Below are positions 7,701-16,674 of a stretch of DNA of 64,000 nt, piece by piece. Position numbers and translations under genes: made by a program. How positions within the stretch are numbered: position 1 is the first letter of the stretch; the number at the start of each line of letters is the position of its first letter. The notes beneath the pieces are model-generated. The model was not told the DNA's origin, did not search any database, and saw only the letters and a program-made list of their open reading frames with translations. The DNA comes from Allolucifera butyrica (GTDB taxonomy: Bacteria > Bacillota > Negativicutes > Sporomusales > UPPP01), in assembly GCF_900476375.1 (NCBI RefSeq), contig NZ_UPPP01000105.1, positions 124,001 through 188,000 of the forward strand, given 5' to 3'.

Positions 7701-7726
7701 AAAGGCCACACCTGGGTGTGGCCTTT
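7701..7726 (-). terminator. Terminator for the minus-strand acidic protein
   Basis: AAAGGCCACAC pairs with GTGTGGCCTTT around a 4-nt loop; on the minus strand it is followed by TTTTGC. It lies 16 nt past the stop of the gene at 7743-7979. Confidence 0.7.
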
Positions 7727-7742
7727 GGGCAAAGTCTAACGA

Positions 7743-7979
7743 TTATTCGGCTGTTTCCGGATTCAGCTCGCCAAGGACATCTTCAAAGGTATCCAGAATG
7801 TCGGCGTGGTGGTCTTCCAGCGCGTCGGATATGAGCCGCAATACGGCTTCACGCTGCTCTTCGGGTAAACCGGCGGCAACAATAATATCGGTCAAGCGGT
7901 CTTCGAGGATATCAATATCATCGGTGAACAGTACCTGGGGTTCTTCCGCCGTTTCCAGTTCTTCTTCGTCACAACACAT
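7743..7979 (-). CDS. Small acidic protein of unknown function
   Basis: A 78-residue, strongly acidic protein that begins MCCDEEELETAEEPQ and contains two predicted helical blocks, DDIDILEDRLTDIIVAAG and QREAVLRLISDALEDHHADI. There is no membrane segment. The CC pair at the start is unusual and could bind metal or be modified, which is speculation. ATG 7979 is chosen because AAAGGAG lies 9 nt upstream; a TTG at 7988 overlaps that site. It is a monocistronic gene with a terminator, divergent from the chemoreceptor gene. No family recognised. Confidence 0.7.
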   Translation of the reverse strand: MCCDEEELETAEEPQVLFTDDIDILEDRLTDIIVAAGLPEEQREAVLRLISDALEDHHADILDTFEDVLGELNPETAE

Positions 7980-8207
7980 AGTAAACAACTCCTTTGCGCC
8001 GCTTTATTTTTTAGGAAGTCAGATAAAAGATTTACTGAAAAATCTTCCATATTTATGATAACATGGTTTTTCGACAATGTCTTGTAAACATTTTGTAAAA
8101 TGCTTTACACATTTACATAAGTGAAAAATTTATTTTACATTTTAGCAGGATTTTTTTCTTTTATCGACAATTATTGATCTACAAATATGTTTCGAGGAGG
8201 GAGACAA

Positions 8208-10187
8208 ATGAATTTAAAAGCCAAGCTAACCGCAATCTTTTCACTCTTGACTATCGCCGTTCTCCTCGCATCGTCAATCGCCGGGTACATGTTCACGAAG
8301 GAACTGGTGGCGGCAGGAATCCGGGAGGAAATGAAGGCAGCTGTCAGTTCCCACGTGAATAAGCTCGACGGTTGGCTTATTGGCAAGTCCAAAATGCTTG
8401 AAATTACCGCCGGCACTATACATAGCGTCACCGGGGACGGCGAAATTACCGTTCCCATGGTAGCGGGATATAAGACGGTGGATAACGAGCTGTCCGATAT
8501 GTATTTCGGTTCCGCAGCCGGAAAAATGGTGGATGGCAGCGGCTGGACGCCGCCTGCGGATTACGATCCCCGGGTCCGTCCCTGGTATAAACTGGCAACA
8601 GAACAGTCTAAGCTTGTTTTTACCGACCCTTATTTGGACATGGTAACCAAGCAGATGGCCGTATCGGTTGCCATGCCGATTAAAAATGCCGCGGGGCAAG
8701 TCCGTGGCGTTGTGGCGGAAGATATACTGCTCAAAACGCTGGTGGATAATGTAAAGGCCATCAATTTGCACGGCGCGGGATATGCTTTTTTGTTTGACGC
8801 CAAAGGATTCATACTGGCCCACCGGGATGCCGATTTAGTGTCCAAAAACATTTTTAAAGCGGAAAAGCTGAAGAATATGGTCCCCATTTTCAAGGATATA
8901 ATGAGCAAAGATCATGGCTTTACCCAATATGCGGATAACGGGCAAAGCTGGTTTATGGTTTATCAAAAGGTACCGCTGACCGGCTGGACGTTAGCAATCA
9001 ATGTGCCGGAAGCGGTTGTTTACCAGCCGTTGGCTAAATTGAGATGGTTGTTCGGTCTGATCGCTCTTATTTCGATTCTTGTGGTGGTATTGATTACCTT
9101 TATCGTGGCGAAACGGATCACGAAACCGATGGCCGTTCTGGCCGGGCAAGTTGGTCAGGTCGCCGGAGGAGATCTCACGGTTCAGGCGGCCGTTGAGGGA
9201 AAAGATGAAATGGCTCAGTTAGCTGCCGGATTCAATCAGATGACCCACAATTTACGCGATTTGATTTCGAAGGTACATGGCAGCGCCGAGCAGGTGGCGG
9301 CTTCATCAGAGGAGCTAACTGCCAGTTCTCATGAGTCGGCCCAGGCGTCAAATCAAGTGGCAGGCTCGGTAACCGAGATCGCCCAGGGAGCGGACAGCCA
9401 GCTGACGGCAGTACAAAAAACTTCTTCGGTGGTAGAAGGAATGTCGGCCAGCATTCAGAAAGCGGCGGCCGATGCGAATCAGGCCGTGGCAAAATCTGTT
9501 CAGGCGGTTGATAAGGCCAAAGACAGCAGTATTTCGGTTGGTAAAGCGGTTGACCAGATGAAGCGGATTGAAACGACGGTGAATACCTCGGCTGAGGTCG
9601 TAACCAATCTGGGTGAGCGGTCCCGGGAGATCGGACAGATTGTTGATACGATCGCCGGCATTGCCGGCCAGACCAATCTGCTGGCGTTGAATGCCGCCAT
9701 TGAGGCGGCGCGGGCCGGTGAACAGGGACGCGGTTTTGCCGTGGTGGCCGAAGAAGTACGGAAACTGGCCGAGCAATCGGAGGAGGCCGCCAAACAAATT
9801 GCCGCTCTTATCAGCGAGATTCAGGGAGATACGGCCAAGGCCGTTTCGGCTATGAACGACGGTACCCGGGAAGTTAGTCAGGGAACGGAAATAGTAAGCC
9901 ATGCCGGCGGGGCATTCCGGGAAATCGCGGAACTGGTGACGCAGGTATCGAATCAGGTTACGGAGATATCTGCCGCTCTGCGGCAGATGGAAAGCGGCGG
10001 TCAGCAAATTGTAGCTTCTGTGAAAGCAATTAATGATTTGAGTAAGAAAACAGCGGCGGAAGCGGAGACGGTATCTGCGGCTACGGAAGAACAATCGGCT
10101 TCCATGCAGGAAATCGCGTCCGCCAGCCAGAATCTTGCCAATATGGCCCAGGAGCTTCAGAAAACCATCAATCATTTCCGGATTTAA
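8208..10187 (+). CDS. Methyl-accepting chemotaxis protein with amino-acid-type dCache sensor
   Basis: A 659-residue transducer: transmembrane helix about 7-29, extracytoplasmic double-Cache domain about 35-275, second helix about 285-307, HAMP domain, then a long coiled-coil signalling domain with the tip sequence GQTNLLALNAAIEAARAGEQ. In the sensor, Y119, R124, W126, Y142 and D144 reproduce the spacing of the dCache_1AA motif known from amino-acid receptors such as PctA (Y, R-x-W, 16 residues, Y-x-D), with an acidic residue at 171-172 where the motif ends. An amino-acid ligand is therefore likely. GAGGAGGGA precedes ATG 8208. The gene is monocistronic with a strong terminator. Other chemotaxis genes are not in the window. 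Confidence 0.95.
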   Translation: MNLKAKLTAIFSLLTIAVLLASSIAGYMFTKELVAAGIREEMKAAVSSHVNKLDGWLIGKSKMLEITAGTIHSVTGDGEITVPMVAGYKTVDNELSDMYFGSAAGKMVDGSGWTPPADYDPRVRPWYKLATEQSKLVFTDPYLDMVTKQMAVSVAMPIKNAAGQVRGVVAEDILLKTLVDNVKAINLHGAGYAFLFDAKGFILAHRDADLVSKNIFKAEKLKNMVPIFKDIMSKDHGFTQYADNGQSWFMVYQKVPLTGWTLAINVPEAVVYQPLAKLRWLFGLIALISILVVVLITFIVAKRITKPMAVLAGQVGQVAGGDLTVQAAVEGKDEMAQLAAGFNQMTHNLRDLISKVHGSAEQVAASSEELTASSHESAQASNQVAGSVTEIAQGADSQLTAVQKTSSVVEGMSASIQKAAADANQAVAKSVQAVDKAKDSSISVGKAVDQMKRIETTVNTSAEVVTNLGERSREIGQIVDTIAGIAGQTNLLALNAAIEAARAGEQGRGFAVVAEEVRKLAEQSEEAAKQIAALISEIQGDTAKAVSAMNDGTREVSQGTEIVSHAGGAFREIAELVTQVSNQVTEISAALRQMESGGQQIVASVKAINDLSKKTAAEAETVSAATEEQSASMQEIASASQNLANMAQELQKTINHFRI

Positions 10188-10206
10188 AAGTTATAATACG
10201 ACTGGA

Positions 10207-10250
10207 GCAGGCCTGCATGGTTGCGATATGCAACTATGCAGGCCTGTTTC
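10207..10250 (+). terminator. Rho-independent terminator after the chemoreceptor gene
   Basis: A long stem, CAGGCCTGCATGGTTGC against GCAACTATGCAGGCCTG, loop GATAT, then TTTCTT. Confidence 0.9.
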
Positions 10251-10356
10251 TTAGAACGGGATTTACTGTAAAAATTTCCCGGTGAAGAATAGTGAACTTT
10301 ATGGATATCCTGACTGTCTTTATTAATGAAAAACAGTTAGGGAGGATATAACTATT

Positions 10357-10965
10357 ATGCACTATGATATGCTGCTTTTCCATTTCATTAACAATTTTTC
10401 CGGACATCTTCTTTGGTTGGATAGAGTAATGATTTATATTGCCGAGTATGGGCCGGCCGTATATGGATTGTATTTAGTGGCGCTATGGTTTACCGGAGCG
10501 GATAAAAGAGAATTGGCGGAAAACCGGCGGAAAGCATTATATGCCTTTACGGCCGCTTTAATTGGACTGGGTGTGAATCAAATCATCGGCTTTGCCTGGT
10601 TTCGCAACCGTCCTTATATAAACCATCCGGCTCATCTTTTGGTGCCGGTGAATCCGGATGCTTCGTTTCCCAGCGACCATGCGACAGGTAGCTTTTCGAT
10701 TGCCCGCAGCCTGGTGGCCAGCCAGGCATACGGTGGAAAAGGAATGCTAGGTTTTGCCTTTTTACTGGCCTTTTCCCGGGTTTATGTGGGTGTGCACTAT
10801 CCTACGGATGTCATTGGCGGTATGATCGTGGGTATAATGAGCAGTTGGCTGGTAGAGCGTTATCATGGATTGCTTGAAAAACCAATTATCCTGATTTTTT
10901 CCATTTGGGCCAAGGTGGAAAAGGCGATTCCGGTTTTAGCCTTTGAAAGAGGTATACGGTTATAA
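10357..10965 (+). CDS. bcrC: Undecaprenyl-diphosphatase, PAP2 family (BcrC type)
   Basis: A 202-residue polytopic membrane protein of the PAP2 phosphatase family, very like Bacillus BcrC in length and layout. The catalytic motifs are visible: FRNRPY (motif 1, about residue 86), FPSDHATGSF (motif 2, about 107) and SRVYVGVHYPTDV (motif 3, about 146). BcrC dephosphorylates undecaprenyl pyrophosphate on the outer face of the membrane, recycling the lipid carrier of peptidoglycan synthesis and giving bacitracin tolerance. It is the first gene of an apparent operon with an ECF sigma factor and its anti-sigma (22 nt to the sigma gene), consistent with envelope-stress control known for BcrC elsewhere. 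Confidence 0.88.
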   Translation: MHYDMLLFHFINNFSGHLLWLDRVMIYIAEYGPAVYGLYLVALWFTGADKRELAENRRKALYAFTAALIGLGVNQIIGFAWFRNRPYINHPAHLLVPVNPDASFPSDHATGSFSIARSLVASQAYGGKGMLGFAFLLAFSRVYVGVHYPTDVIGGMIVGIMSSWLVERYHGLLEKPIILIFSIWAKVEKAIPVLAFERGIRL

Positions 10966-10987
10966 TTATAGGATGTGGTGAGACAAT

Positions 10988-11545
10988 GTGGACGATCATT
11001 TGCGTGAACTGGTAGAAGGAGCCCGGGGCGGAAATAAAAAGGACTTTGCCGTGCTGGTCCAGCGGTTTCAAAACCGCGTTTTTGCCGTTGCCTTTGGGAT
11101 TGCCGGAAACCGGGAGGACGCGGAAGATATAGCGCAGGAAACGTTTATAAAAGCCTATAAAAATGTAGCTAAACTGAATAATGCCGACGGATTTTATAAA
11201 TGGCTGCTGCGAATTGCGGTTACCACCGGCATTAACTATAAAAAAAGGCCGGCGGCGACGAAGAACGTTTCCCTGGGGGACGTTGCCGAGCCGGCTTATC
11301 AGGGAGAAACACCGGAAGAATATGCCGAGAAACGGGAGGCCAGGGAGAAACTCTATGCTCTTTTGGCGGAACTGACTGCGGAGCACCGGGCCGTCCTGGT
11401 TATGCGGGAGATTGAAGACTTGTCTTATGATGAAATCGCCGGTCTGCTTCAAATTCCCTTGGGAACTGTCAAGTCCCGGATTAACCATGCGAGAGAAAAA
11501 TTGCGGCAAGGTTTGGCAAGAGGTGAGAAAAATGAAATGTTCTGA
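10988..11545 (+). CDS. ECF RNA polymerase sigma factor (SigW/RpoE-like)
   Basis: A 185-residue sigma-70-family protein with sigma region 2 (residues about 10-80, including NREDAEDIAQETFIKAYKN) and region 4 (about 125-180, with LSYDEIAGLLQIPLGTVKSR as the helix-turn-helix). There is no region 1 or 3, which defines the ECF group. The GTG start at 10988 has GGTGAG a few bases upstream. The stop overlaps the start of a zinc anti-sigma factor by 14 nt, the usual translational coupling of sigma/anti-sigma pairs. With bcrC upstream it probably controls cell-envelope stress genes. I did not find a convincing GAAC-CGT autoregulatory promoter in the 10251-10356 region. Confidence 0.93.
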   Translation: MDDHLRELVEGARGGNKKDFAVLVQRFQNRVFAVAFGIAGNREDAEDIAQETFIKAYKNVAKLNNADGFYKWLLRIAVTTGINYKKRPAATKNVSLGDVAEPAYQGETPEEYAEKREAREKLYALLAELTAEHRAVLVMREIEDLSYDEIAGLLQIPLGTVKSRINHAREKLRQGLARGEKNEMF

Positions 11546-12011
11546 ATGGGAAGATCTGATTTATGAGTATCTTGATGGAGAACTGGCGCAGGAAATGAAG
11601 GTACACATGGAGGAGCATTGCCGGAGCTGCGCTGCCTGCAACAGCCGGCTTCAGACTATCCGGCAGGCCATGGCGGCCTTCCGGCAGGAGATTTGCTCTG
11701 TTGAGGCCGGGGACGGCTTTACCCGGAAAGTTATGCTGGAAATCAATAAGCGGGAGATGGTGTCCTTTTGGTCCTATGCCGTGGGCGGGGTCCTGGGAAG
11801 TATGGCCCTGGTATTGATGCTGCTGACAATTGCTTTGTTTCCGGTTTTGCAAATTGCAACGCGATATGCCATCCAATTTATTTCTTTCTGGCTGGAACTC
11901 GTGGCCGCATTGCCGTTTAATGCCGTTCTGGCCCTGCTCTTTTCAGCCTTCCTGGTATTTCTCGCTGTGGCAATGCGGGGCGTTTGGCATATGGAGGAGG
12001 GGCAGGTATGA
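11532..12011 (+). CDS. Zinc-binding (zf-HC2) transmembrane anti-sigma factor
   Basis: A 159-residue protein. The N-terminal 40 residues hold the anti-sigma zinc motif H29-x3-C33-x2-C36 with extra cysteines at 3 and 30, followed by a linker and two hydrophobic helices (about 77-105 and 115-145). Anti-sigma factors of this class hold the cognate ECF sigma at the membrane and release it on stress, by proteolysis or by zinc/redox change. ATG 11532 overlaps the sigma gene by 14 nt and has GAGGTGAG just upstream; a longer frame reaching back to 11412 only shadows the sigma gene. It overlaps the next gene by 4 nt (ATGA). Confidence 0.88.
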   Translation: MKCSEWEDLIYEYLDGELAQEMKVHMEEHCRSCAACNSRLQTIRQAMAAFRQEICSVEAGDGFTRKVMLEINKREMVSFWSYAVGGVLGSMALVLMLLTIALFPVLQIATRYAIQFISFWLELVAALPFNAVLALLFSAFLVFLAVAMRGVWHMEEGQV

Positions 12012-12883
12012 TACGTTTTTTAAACCGGTATAAATTAGCGGTGCTGTTCTTGTTATTTCTCAGTTTTTCCGTAACGGCGTTCGCGGCGCCCATAACGATG
12101 GGAAACATAATCAGTTTTTCCGATGTTACGGTTCGGACGGGAGAGCAGGTTAAGTCGGTTCTGGTTGTAGGGGGTGATGCCCATATCAACGGTTCGGTTA
12201 CGGATGAACTGGTAGTCGTTAACGGCAATGTTTTTCTTTCTTCCACCGCGGATGTAAGAGATCGTGTGATTGTTCTGGGAGGAAAGATCATTGCCGAGAA
12301 CGGGGCTGTTATCCATAAGGGTTTTTTCCAGTATGGCGGTGATGTCTTTGCCATCAGCAGTCTGTTAACAGCAGGGCTCATCGTGCTTATCATGTGGCTT
12401 GCCCAGTTTGCCATTACTGCTGTTTTGCTGCTTATTCCCGCCGCAATGGTTTGGCTGCGTCCTAAATTAATCGGCGACATTAGTCAAGCCATAAGAGAGA
12501 ACAAACTAAAAGCGGTTTTTCTGGGAATATTGAGCATTTTGGCGGGGCTAACGCTAATTGCTATCTTTTCGGTCAGTATTATCGGTCTGCCGCTGGCTTT
12601 CCTACTGCTCCTATTCCTGGCAGTACTTGCTGCCGTTGGCATTAGTGCGGTTTCCCTGAGCGCCGGGGAAAGCCTTTCCCAATACGGAAACTGGCAGGAG
12701 CCGAAAAAATATTTCAATGTGTTCCTCGGAAGCCTGTTGATGGCCTTGCTGTTTAATGTGCCGGTCATTGGTTTAATGCTGCTCTATTTAGCGATTGCCG
12801 CCGGACTGGGCGGTGTATGCATTAAACTGTTTACCGCCAAGGCAACTGCCAATAACGAAGATAAGGAAGTTAAAAGTAAGTGA
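12008..12883 (+). CDS. Secreted/membrane protein with bactofilin-like repeats, part of the ECF operon
   Basis: A 291-residue protein with a signal peptide (cleavage near AFA-API at residue 28), then about 90 residues of short beta repeats (VLVVGGDAHINGSVTDELVV, VNGNVFLSS, VIVLGGKIIAENGAV) of the polymer-forming/bactofilin-like kind, and then five or so membrane helices. ATG 12008 overlaps the anti-sigma stop as ATGA. Similar repeat-plus-membrane proteins are often found downstream of ECF pairs in Firmicutes; the function is not known. Its place in the operon suggests a role in sensing or answering envelope stress. A terminator follows at 12922-12974. Confidence 0.75.
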   Translation: MIRFLNRYKLAVLFLLFLSFSVTAFAAPITMGNIISFSDVTVRTGEQVKSVLVVGGDAHINGSVTDELVVVNGNVFLSSTADVRDRVIVLGGKIIAENGAVIHKGFFQYGGDVFAISSLLTAGLIVLIMWLAQFAITAVLLLIPAAMVWLRPKLIGDISQAIRENKLKAVFLGILSILAGLTLIAIFSVSIIGLPLAFLLLLFLAVLAAVGISAVSLSAGESLSQYGNWQEPKKYFNVFLGSLLMALLFNVPVIGLMLLYLAIAAGLGGVCIKLFTAKATANNEDKEVKSK

Positions 12884-12921
12884 GGTTCTGGTATCCGGAA
12901 AAGTGACTGTGAAGTGGCTGG

Positions 12922-12974
12922 GGCTGTCGTAAAATGACTTTTTAAAAAGTTGTTTTAGACAGCCTTGTTTTGTT
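12922..12974 (+). terminator. Terminator of the envelope-stress operon
   Basis: Nested pairing: GGCTGTC / GACAGCC outside and ACTTTTT / AAAAAGT inside, followed by TTGTTTTGTT. Confidence 0.75.
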
Positions 12975-13152
12975 AGGAAAAACCTGGCCCGCTGGTTGCG
13001 GTCAATACTTTTTTTCCGGTTAACGAAGCGCCGATAATTGCCACTGATACCGTCAATTTCTTCTATTTGAACGAAGTTTACATATCACCTTTAACATAAT
13101 ATTGAATACTATGAAGTAGAAGTCTATCATTAATTTACGGGGAGTGAACCGA

Positions 13153-13518
13153 GTGTCTGTCTTGAAAAAGGGGTTGGCTGTGAAACCGGAAGTAATTGTT
13201 ACCGTTCTTACCGATACCAGTTTCATATTTACGGGGGAGGTAATTACCCCGTTAGCAGCGGAAGAAATCAAGCTTGGCGGTTACGGCAGCTTCCATTTCG
13301 GTGATGGCGGCAGTTTAGACGGGGACATTCCAGGCAAGACCCAGGCAGAACAAAATACGGACGTATCGGCAACAGAGGAAACAGCAGTTGAAGAGAAAGA
13401 TTTATATCTCATCATCCGATTGACTAGTCCGGTTCCTCCTTGCCGGACCGGCGAAGTGGTTTTTATTAATGCCGGCCATATTGTCGCCGTTAGCGTACGC
13501 CGACATTATGCAGGGTAG
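13153..13518 (+). CDS. Small protein with split Sm-like barrel
   Basis: A 121-residue protein. The first strands (PEVIVTVLTDTSFIFTGEVI) and the last (DLYLIIRLTSPV, then TGEVVFINAGHIVAVSV) resemble the halves of the Sm-like proteins at 1882-2902, separated by about 45 residues of low-complexity, acidic, Q/E/T-rich linker. This suggests an Sm-like fold with a disordered insertion. I chose GTG 13153, which is 8 nt after GGGGAG; GTG 13144 lies inside that site. It is monocistronic and has its own terminator. Function unknown; related to the trio by appearance only. Confidence 0.65.
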   Translation: MSVLKKGLAVKPEVIVTVLTDTSFIFTGEVITPLAAEEIKLGGYGSFHFGDGGSLDGDIPGKTQAEQNTDVSATEETAVEEKDLYLIIRLTSPVPPCRTGEVVFINAGHIVAVSVRRHYAG

Positions 13519-13563
13519 GAAAAAGACAGGGATCGGAAAGAAAGCGGTAAATTCACGAAAGAG

Positions 13564-13612
13564 AAAAGACTTATCGGCTTAGGTTATGCTAATGGCCGGT
13601 AAGTCTTTTTTT
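13564..13612 (+). terminator. Rho-independent terminator
   Basis: AAAAGACTTATCGGC pairs with GCCGGTAAGTCTTTT across a 15-nt loop, ending in seven T. Confidence 0.88.
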
Positions 13613-13695
13613 GCCAGTACAATTTTCTAAGGGAATTTCCTAGCTATCTTTGTCATAAAATGAAATTAATTACTTTGGGGGAGATGTTATGAGAG

Positions 13696-15093
13696 ATGAG
13701 TGTTATTTGGTTATTGATGGCAGTTTATCTGTGTGCCATGATTGGCATCGGTATTTATGCAGGCCGCAAAGAAATTAAAGGCGCAGAGGATTATTTACTG
13801 GCCGGAAGAAGATTGGGTCCTGTTATGTTTGCCGGTACGTTGGCGGCAACGGAGATTGGCGGCGGAAGTTCCGTGGGAGTCGCCGCTAAGGCCTACGGCA
13901 GTTGGGGCCTTTCCGCCGGCTGGTATGTCACAGCTGCAGGGGTTGCGATTTTGATGGTTTCTTTTGTGGCCCCAATGCTGCGCAAAGCTATGGCTACTAC
14001 CGTGCCGGAAATTATCGGGCGAAGGTTTGGCACTGAGTCCTATGTGATTGCCAGTATTCTTTCTGTAGTATCACTGGTTACTCTGGGTGGTGTTCAAATT
14101 ACCGCCACTGCTACCATTTTGAGCGTGTTGCTCAAGATGAATTTTAATACGGCGATCTTGTTGTCCGGGGCGGTTGTTACCTTTTATACCATGATTGGCG
14201 GCATGTGGTCCGTTACGTTAACTGATTTTGTCCAATTTTTCTTTATACTCATCGGTTTTGCGCTGGCTATTCCGTTTGCCTTACATAATGTTGGCGGCTG
14301 GAATTGGGTGGTAGCCCACATACCGCCTGAACAGCTTGGGTTCAGTAAAATTGGCTGGCCGACGATTCTTGGCCTTATTGTCATGTATTTCACGACATTT
14401 TCCACAGGACAAGAAGCCGTACAGCGTTATTATGCGGCAAAAAATGCGAAAACCGCGGTGGCCGGTTCTTTGCTTTGCGGGGGACTCATGGCGCTGTATT
14501 CTTTTGTACCGGCCATATTGGGGCTGATTGCTCTGGCTGCTTTTCCTGAAATCGATGCCAACACCGCGCTGGCTACCGTAGCGGTGCAATTGACCCCACC
14601 ATGGATTGCCGGTATTGTTCTGGCGGCAGTAGTTTCTGCCACACTTTCATCTGCTTCGGGAGACTTCTTGGGGGCCGCTACCGTATTTGCCAAGGATATT
14701 TGGCAGCAATATGTTAATAAAAACATGGGAGACAAAAAGATTATGACTTTTACCCGGGCCATGGTCCTTGTATTCGGCATGACCGGCATTATAATTTCAT
14801 TGGCCTCGAAAGCGATTATCCCTATGCTGGTATTTGCTTTTACCATGCGTTCGGCCGGGCCGTTTGCCGCATTTATTTTCGGGCTTATCTGGAAAAAGGC
14901 TACGAAAAGTGCCGGCCTTATTTCCATTGTGGCGGGTAGTATCGCTGGTGGTTATTGGCAATATCTGAATGAGCCTTATGGTATTATGGCGATTATTGCC
15001 GGTTCACTGGCGAGTGTGCTGGCTTTTGCTTTGACAACCTGGATAGAATTGGCTTTGGGGAGAAAGCCAGCTCCGACGGCTATGCTGGATTAA
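13696..15093 (+). CDS. Sodium:solute symporter (SSS family)
   Basis: A 465-residue protein with about 13 hydrophobic helices and typical SSS features: an N-terminal YLLAGRRLGP motif after helix 1, ATEIGGGSSVG in the substrate path (about residue 51) and TFSTGQEAVQRYYAAKN around 230, the SSS signature zone. SSS proteins take up sugars, amino acids, pantothenate or organic acids with sodium. The substrate cannot be read from sequence. The start ATG 13696 has GGGGGAG about 12 nt upstream, somewhat far. It converges on an NhaC-type antiporter gene across a shared terminator, so sodium cycling may link the two; that is inference. Confidence 0.88.
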   Translation: MSVIWLLMAVYLCAMIGIGIYAGRKEIKGAEDYLLAGRRLGPVMFAGTLAATEIGGGSSVGVAAKAYGSWGLSAGWYVTAAGVAILMVSFVAPMLRKAMATTVPEIIGRRFGTESYVIASILSVVSLVTLGGVQITATATILSVLLKMNFNTAILLSGAVVTFYTMIGGMWSVTLTDFVQFFFILIGFALAIPFALHNVGGWNWVVAHIPPEQLGFSKIGWPTILGLIVMYFTTFSTGQEAVQRYYAAKNAKTAVAGSLLCGGLMALYSFVPAILGLIALAAFPEIDANTALATVAVQLTPPWIAGIVLAAVVSATLSSASGDFLGAATVFAKDIWQQYVNKNMGDKKIMTFTRAMVLVFGMTGIIISLASKAIIPMLVFAFTMRSAGPFAAFIFGLIWKKATKSAGLISIVAGSIAGGYWQYLNEPYGIMAIIAGSLASVLAFALTTWIELALGRKPAPTAMLD

Positions 15094-15110
15094 AATGAGA
15101 CAGAGACAAG

Positions 15111-15153
15111 AAAAAGCACCTGGGAAAACATAAGTGTTCCACCAGGTGTTTTT
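15111..15153. terminator. Bidirectional terminator between convergent genes
   Basis: AAAAAGCACCTGG pairs with CCAGGTGTTTTT around an 18-nt loop, with T tracts on both strands. Confidence 0.88.
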
Positions 15154-15183
15154 GTAGTCGTAGATGGTATTGGGGGGAAGCGG

Positions 15184-16674
15184 CTATTTCCAGGTAAGGA
15201 TATGGCTGATCGCCGCGAACCCCGCCGTACTATAGGCGCTAGCAAAATAATAACCGCCGGCTACATAGAGAATCGCGGCCAGGACAATGGCAACCATGCC
15301 GTAAGGAAAGACATAACCGATATGTTCCGTTACGGACAGATTGGCAGTGGCGGCCGTCAGAACGGGAGTTTCTCCCAGCGGCGACAGGTTGTCGCCAATG
15401 GAGCCGCCGGCCAGGACGGCTCCCACTGTCAGGGGGAGACTGGCGCCGGCGACGGTGGCAATGGAAATGCCGAGGGGCATTATTAGAGCCCAGGTTCCCC
15501 AGGAAGACCCCATAAAATAAGAAGCAAAGCCGCCGATAGCGAAAATAAGAACCGGTACCAGCGGAGCCGAAATCGCTGAACGGGTCAGAAAGGAACCAAC
15601 AAAGGCATTAAAGCCAAGGTCCTGCGTTACGGCCGTGATTGCCCAGGCCAGGACCAAAATGACCAGTGGCGGCAGCATTTCTGTGCCGCCGCTTAAAAAG
15701 TATTTTTGCAGTTTCTGCATCGGAATTTTTTGCAGCGCGTAAAAAACAGCGGTAAAGACGAGGGTTGCCAAGGTAGCGACAAAGATTGCTTTTTCATAAT
15801 CGGCATTCAGCAGGGCGGCAGCAAAGCCGGCGCCGGTCTTTTCCCTGCCAGTCAGCCAAAACAGATAGACAATCGCAGCCAAAAGGAGGACAAGGGGGAG
15901 CAGAAGATTGGCCAGGCGGGGCGGAACATTTTCGTCAAATTCAGCTTCCTCATGCCCTTCCTGCGTATGGTGGGGGCCTTCGGCGCCGGTATCCTTTTTA
16001 TAGGCGGGATGGGCCAAAGCAAGAAAACTGAAGTCGAGTGGAAAAAAAACGGCCATGACGCTGATTGCAACCATGATGAGGGAATAGAAGTTAAGAAAAA
16101 CGGAATGTAAATACAGCAGATAGGGGCTGCCCTGGATGCCGGTCTGAGCCATGGAGGACCCGATTACTCCCAGGATATAGCCTACATAGGTAGTGGCAAA
16201 AGGCACTAAAGCTACCAACTGCGACGAAGTGGTATTGATTATAAAGGCAAGTTTTTCTTTGGAACCGCCTGCTTTTTCCAGCAGAGGCTTACTGATGGTG
16301 CTGGTGGCGATTACGTGAAAACAGCAGTCCAGAAACGAAATGGGAGTTGCCAGGAAAACACTGGCCAAGGCGCCGCGTTCTGTTTTCACATAGGGGGCGG
16401 CGGCTTGAGAAAAACCGGCAATGCCGCCGCCGGCTTTGAACATTTCGGCCAGAGCGCCGAAACTGAAAAGAAAAAGAATAATGTAGGCATGATCCGGGTT
16501 GGCGATAACCCGGGACAGATAATTTCCCGCGGCTAATAAGCCGCCTGTCAGACTCCAGCCTGCATTGGCAATGGACCCCGCTAAGAGCCCGAAGACCAGG
16601 GAGGGTATGATTTTCTTGGTGACTGCTGCGCCTAATATAGCTGCAATCGGTGGTATTACAGACAGATAATCCAT
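15184..16674 (-). CDS. NhaC-family Na+/H+ antiporter-like transporter
   Basis: A 496-residue protein with about 12 hydrophobic helices and a charged, His-rich cytoplasmic loop around residues 228-248. It matches the NhaC-type antiporter family in the repeated SSW/GTW and GGSIGDNLSPLGETPVL segments near the C-terminus. Members exchange sodium for protons or malate/lactate-type acids, so exact ions are uncertain. ATG 16674 is preferred over 16684-16686 because AAAGGA directly abuts the latter. It lies 88 nt downstream of the AraC regulator on the same strand, with a small palindrome (ATGGCC-AAC-GGCCAT, 16701-16715) between, so the two may be co-transcribed. Confidence 0.85.
   Translation of the reverse strand: MDYLSVIPPIAAILGAAVTKKIIPSLVFGLLAGSIANAGWSLTGGLLAAGNYLSRVIANPDHAYIILFLFSFGALAEMFKAGGGIAGFSQAAAPYVKTERGALASVFLATPISFLDCCFHVIATSTISKPLLEKAGGSKEKLAFIINTTSSQLVALVPFATTYVGYILGVIGSSMAQTGIQGSPYLLYLHSVFLNFYSLIMVAISVMAVFFPLDFSFLALAHPAYKKDTGAEGPHHTQEGHEEAEFDENVPPRLANLLLPLVLLLAAIVYLFWLTGREKTGAGFAAALLNADYEKAIFVATLATLVFTAVFYALQKIPMQKLQKYFLSGGTEMLPPLVILVLAWAITAVTQDLGFNAFVGSFLTRSAISAPLVPVLIFAIGGFASYFMGSSWGTWALIMPLGISIATVAGASLPLTVGAVLAGGSIGDNLSPLGETPVLTAATANLSVTEHIGYVFPYGMVAIVLAAILYVAGGYYFASAYSTAGFAAISHILTWK

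Noticed and set aside
9348..10175. 275-codon minus-strand frame inside the chemoreceptor gene
   Set aside because: A shadow of the repetitive MCP coding sequence; composition rich in R, H, L and N, no start signal.
13053..13143. Coding-like stretch ending ...NFFYLNEVYISPLT
   Set aside because: Short, without start codon or ribosome binding site, and no family resemblance.
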